Origin: Limanda limanda
Taxonomy: Eukaryota; Chordata; Actinopteri; Pleuronectiformes; Pleuronectidae
Direction: 5' to 3'
DNA: 64,000 bases
Assembly: GCF_963576545.1 (NCBI RefSeq)
Contig: NC_083638.1
Span: 4,306,659-4,370,658, forward strand
Positions 63,986-64,000 of the stretch are shown here, in pieces (positions within the stretch are counted from its first letter, which is position 1; the number at the start of each line of letters is the position of its first letter). Below the pieces are notes generated by a model. It searched no databases. It saw nothing but the letters and a program-made list of their open reading frames with translations, and was not told where the DNA came from. The translations under genes were made by a program, and so were the position numbers.

Positions 63986-64000
63986 GCGACAGACGGTGAC
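63986..64000 (+). CDS. smad3: smad3 coding exon 8, cut by window end
   Basis: After the acceptor tctcccag, 15 bases code (R)RQTV plus two bases, the expected continuation of GWGAEYRRQTVTSTPCW. The rest of the MH2 and the phosphorylated C-terminal tail lie beyond the window. Confidence 0.93.

Overview
The window is nuclear DNA from a ray-finned fish, most likely a percomorph teleost. It carries the 3' part of an inhibitory Smad gene (smad6) followed about 25 kb later, in the same orientation, by most of smad3, which is the conserved vertebrate smad6-smad3 order. It is dense in di- and trinucleotide microsatellites and in teleost-type dispersed repeats: hAT- and Harbinger-like elements, a CR1/Rex1-like LINE, an L2-like LINE and a tRNA-derived SINE. 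Coding sequence is under 4 percent of the window. No RNA gene, CRISPR array or bacterial-type feature is visible.

Layout. 1-13730 is probably the last intron of smad6; it holds a nested hAT-like element (4804-5783), a near-perfect inverted-repeat MITE with an 8-bp target-site duplication (6444-6891), and a block of pyrimidine/purine microsatellites (7.2-11.3 kb). 13731-14383 is the terminal coding exon of smad6 (MH2 domain), with polyadenylation signals downstream. 14.7-39.3 kb is intergenic. Its most interesting content is a tandem pair of minus-strand protein-coding units (30315-30845 and 32921-33403) that I cannot assign to a known family. The first encodes a small protein with a C-terminal membrane anchor. 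The second has lost that anchor through a frameshift. Both sit in a duplicated unit of about 1.3 kb, and a small inverted fragment of the same unit lies near 35.87 kb.

smad3 occupies 39.3-64.0 kb. Its first coding exon (39772-39974) lies in a GC-rich, CpG-rich promoter/5'UTR region, followed at once by an unusual GC-rich minisatellite of about 0.7 kb at the start of intron 1. Intron 1 is about 19 kb. Seven more coding exons follow (58953-59146, 59314-59448, 60479-60604, 61533-61745, 61835-61972, 62802-62946, and 63986 to the window end). They join in frame with GT-AG introns and give 389 residues before the window ends. The intron between exons 6 and 7 carries a 630-bp hairpin-forming Harbinger-like MITE.

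Functionally, the two recognised genes are opposing arms of TGF-beta/BMP signalling: Smad3 is the receptor-activated transcription factor for TGF-beta/activin, and Smad6 is the inhibitor that mainly limits BMP signalling. Exon calls rest on reading frame, splice sites and recalled family sequence; no database search was run.
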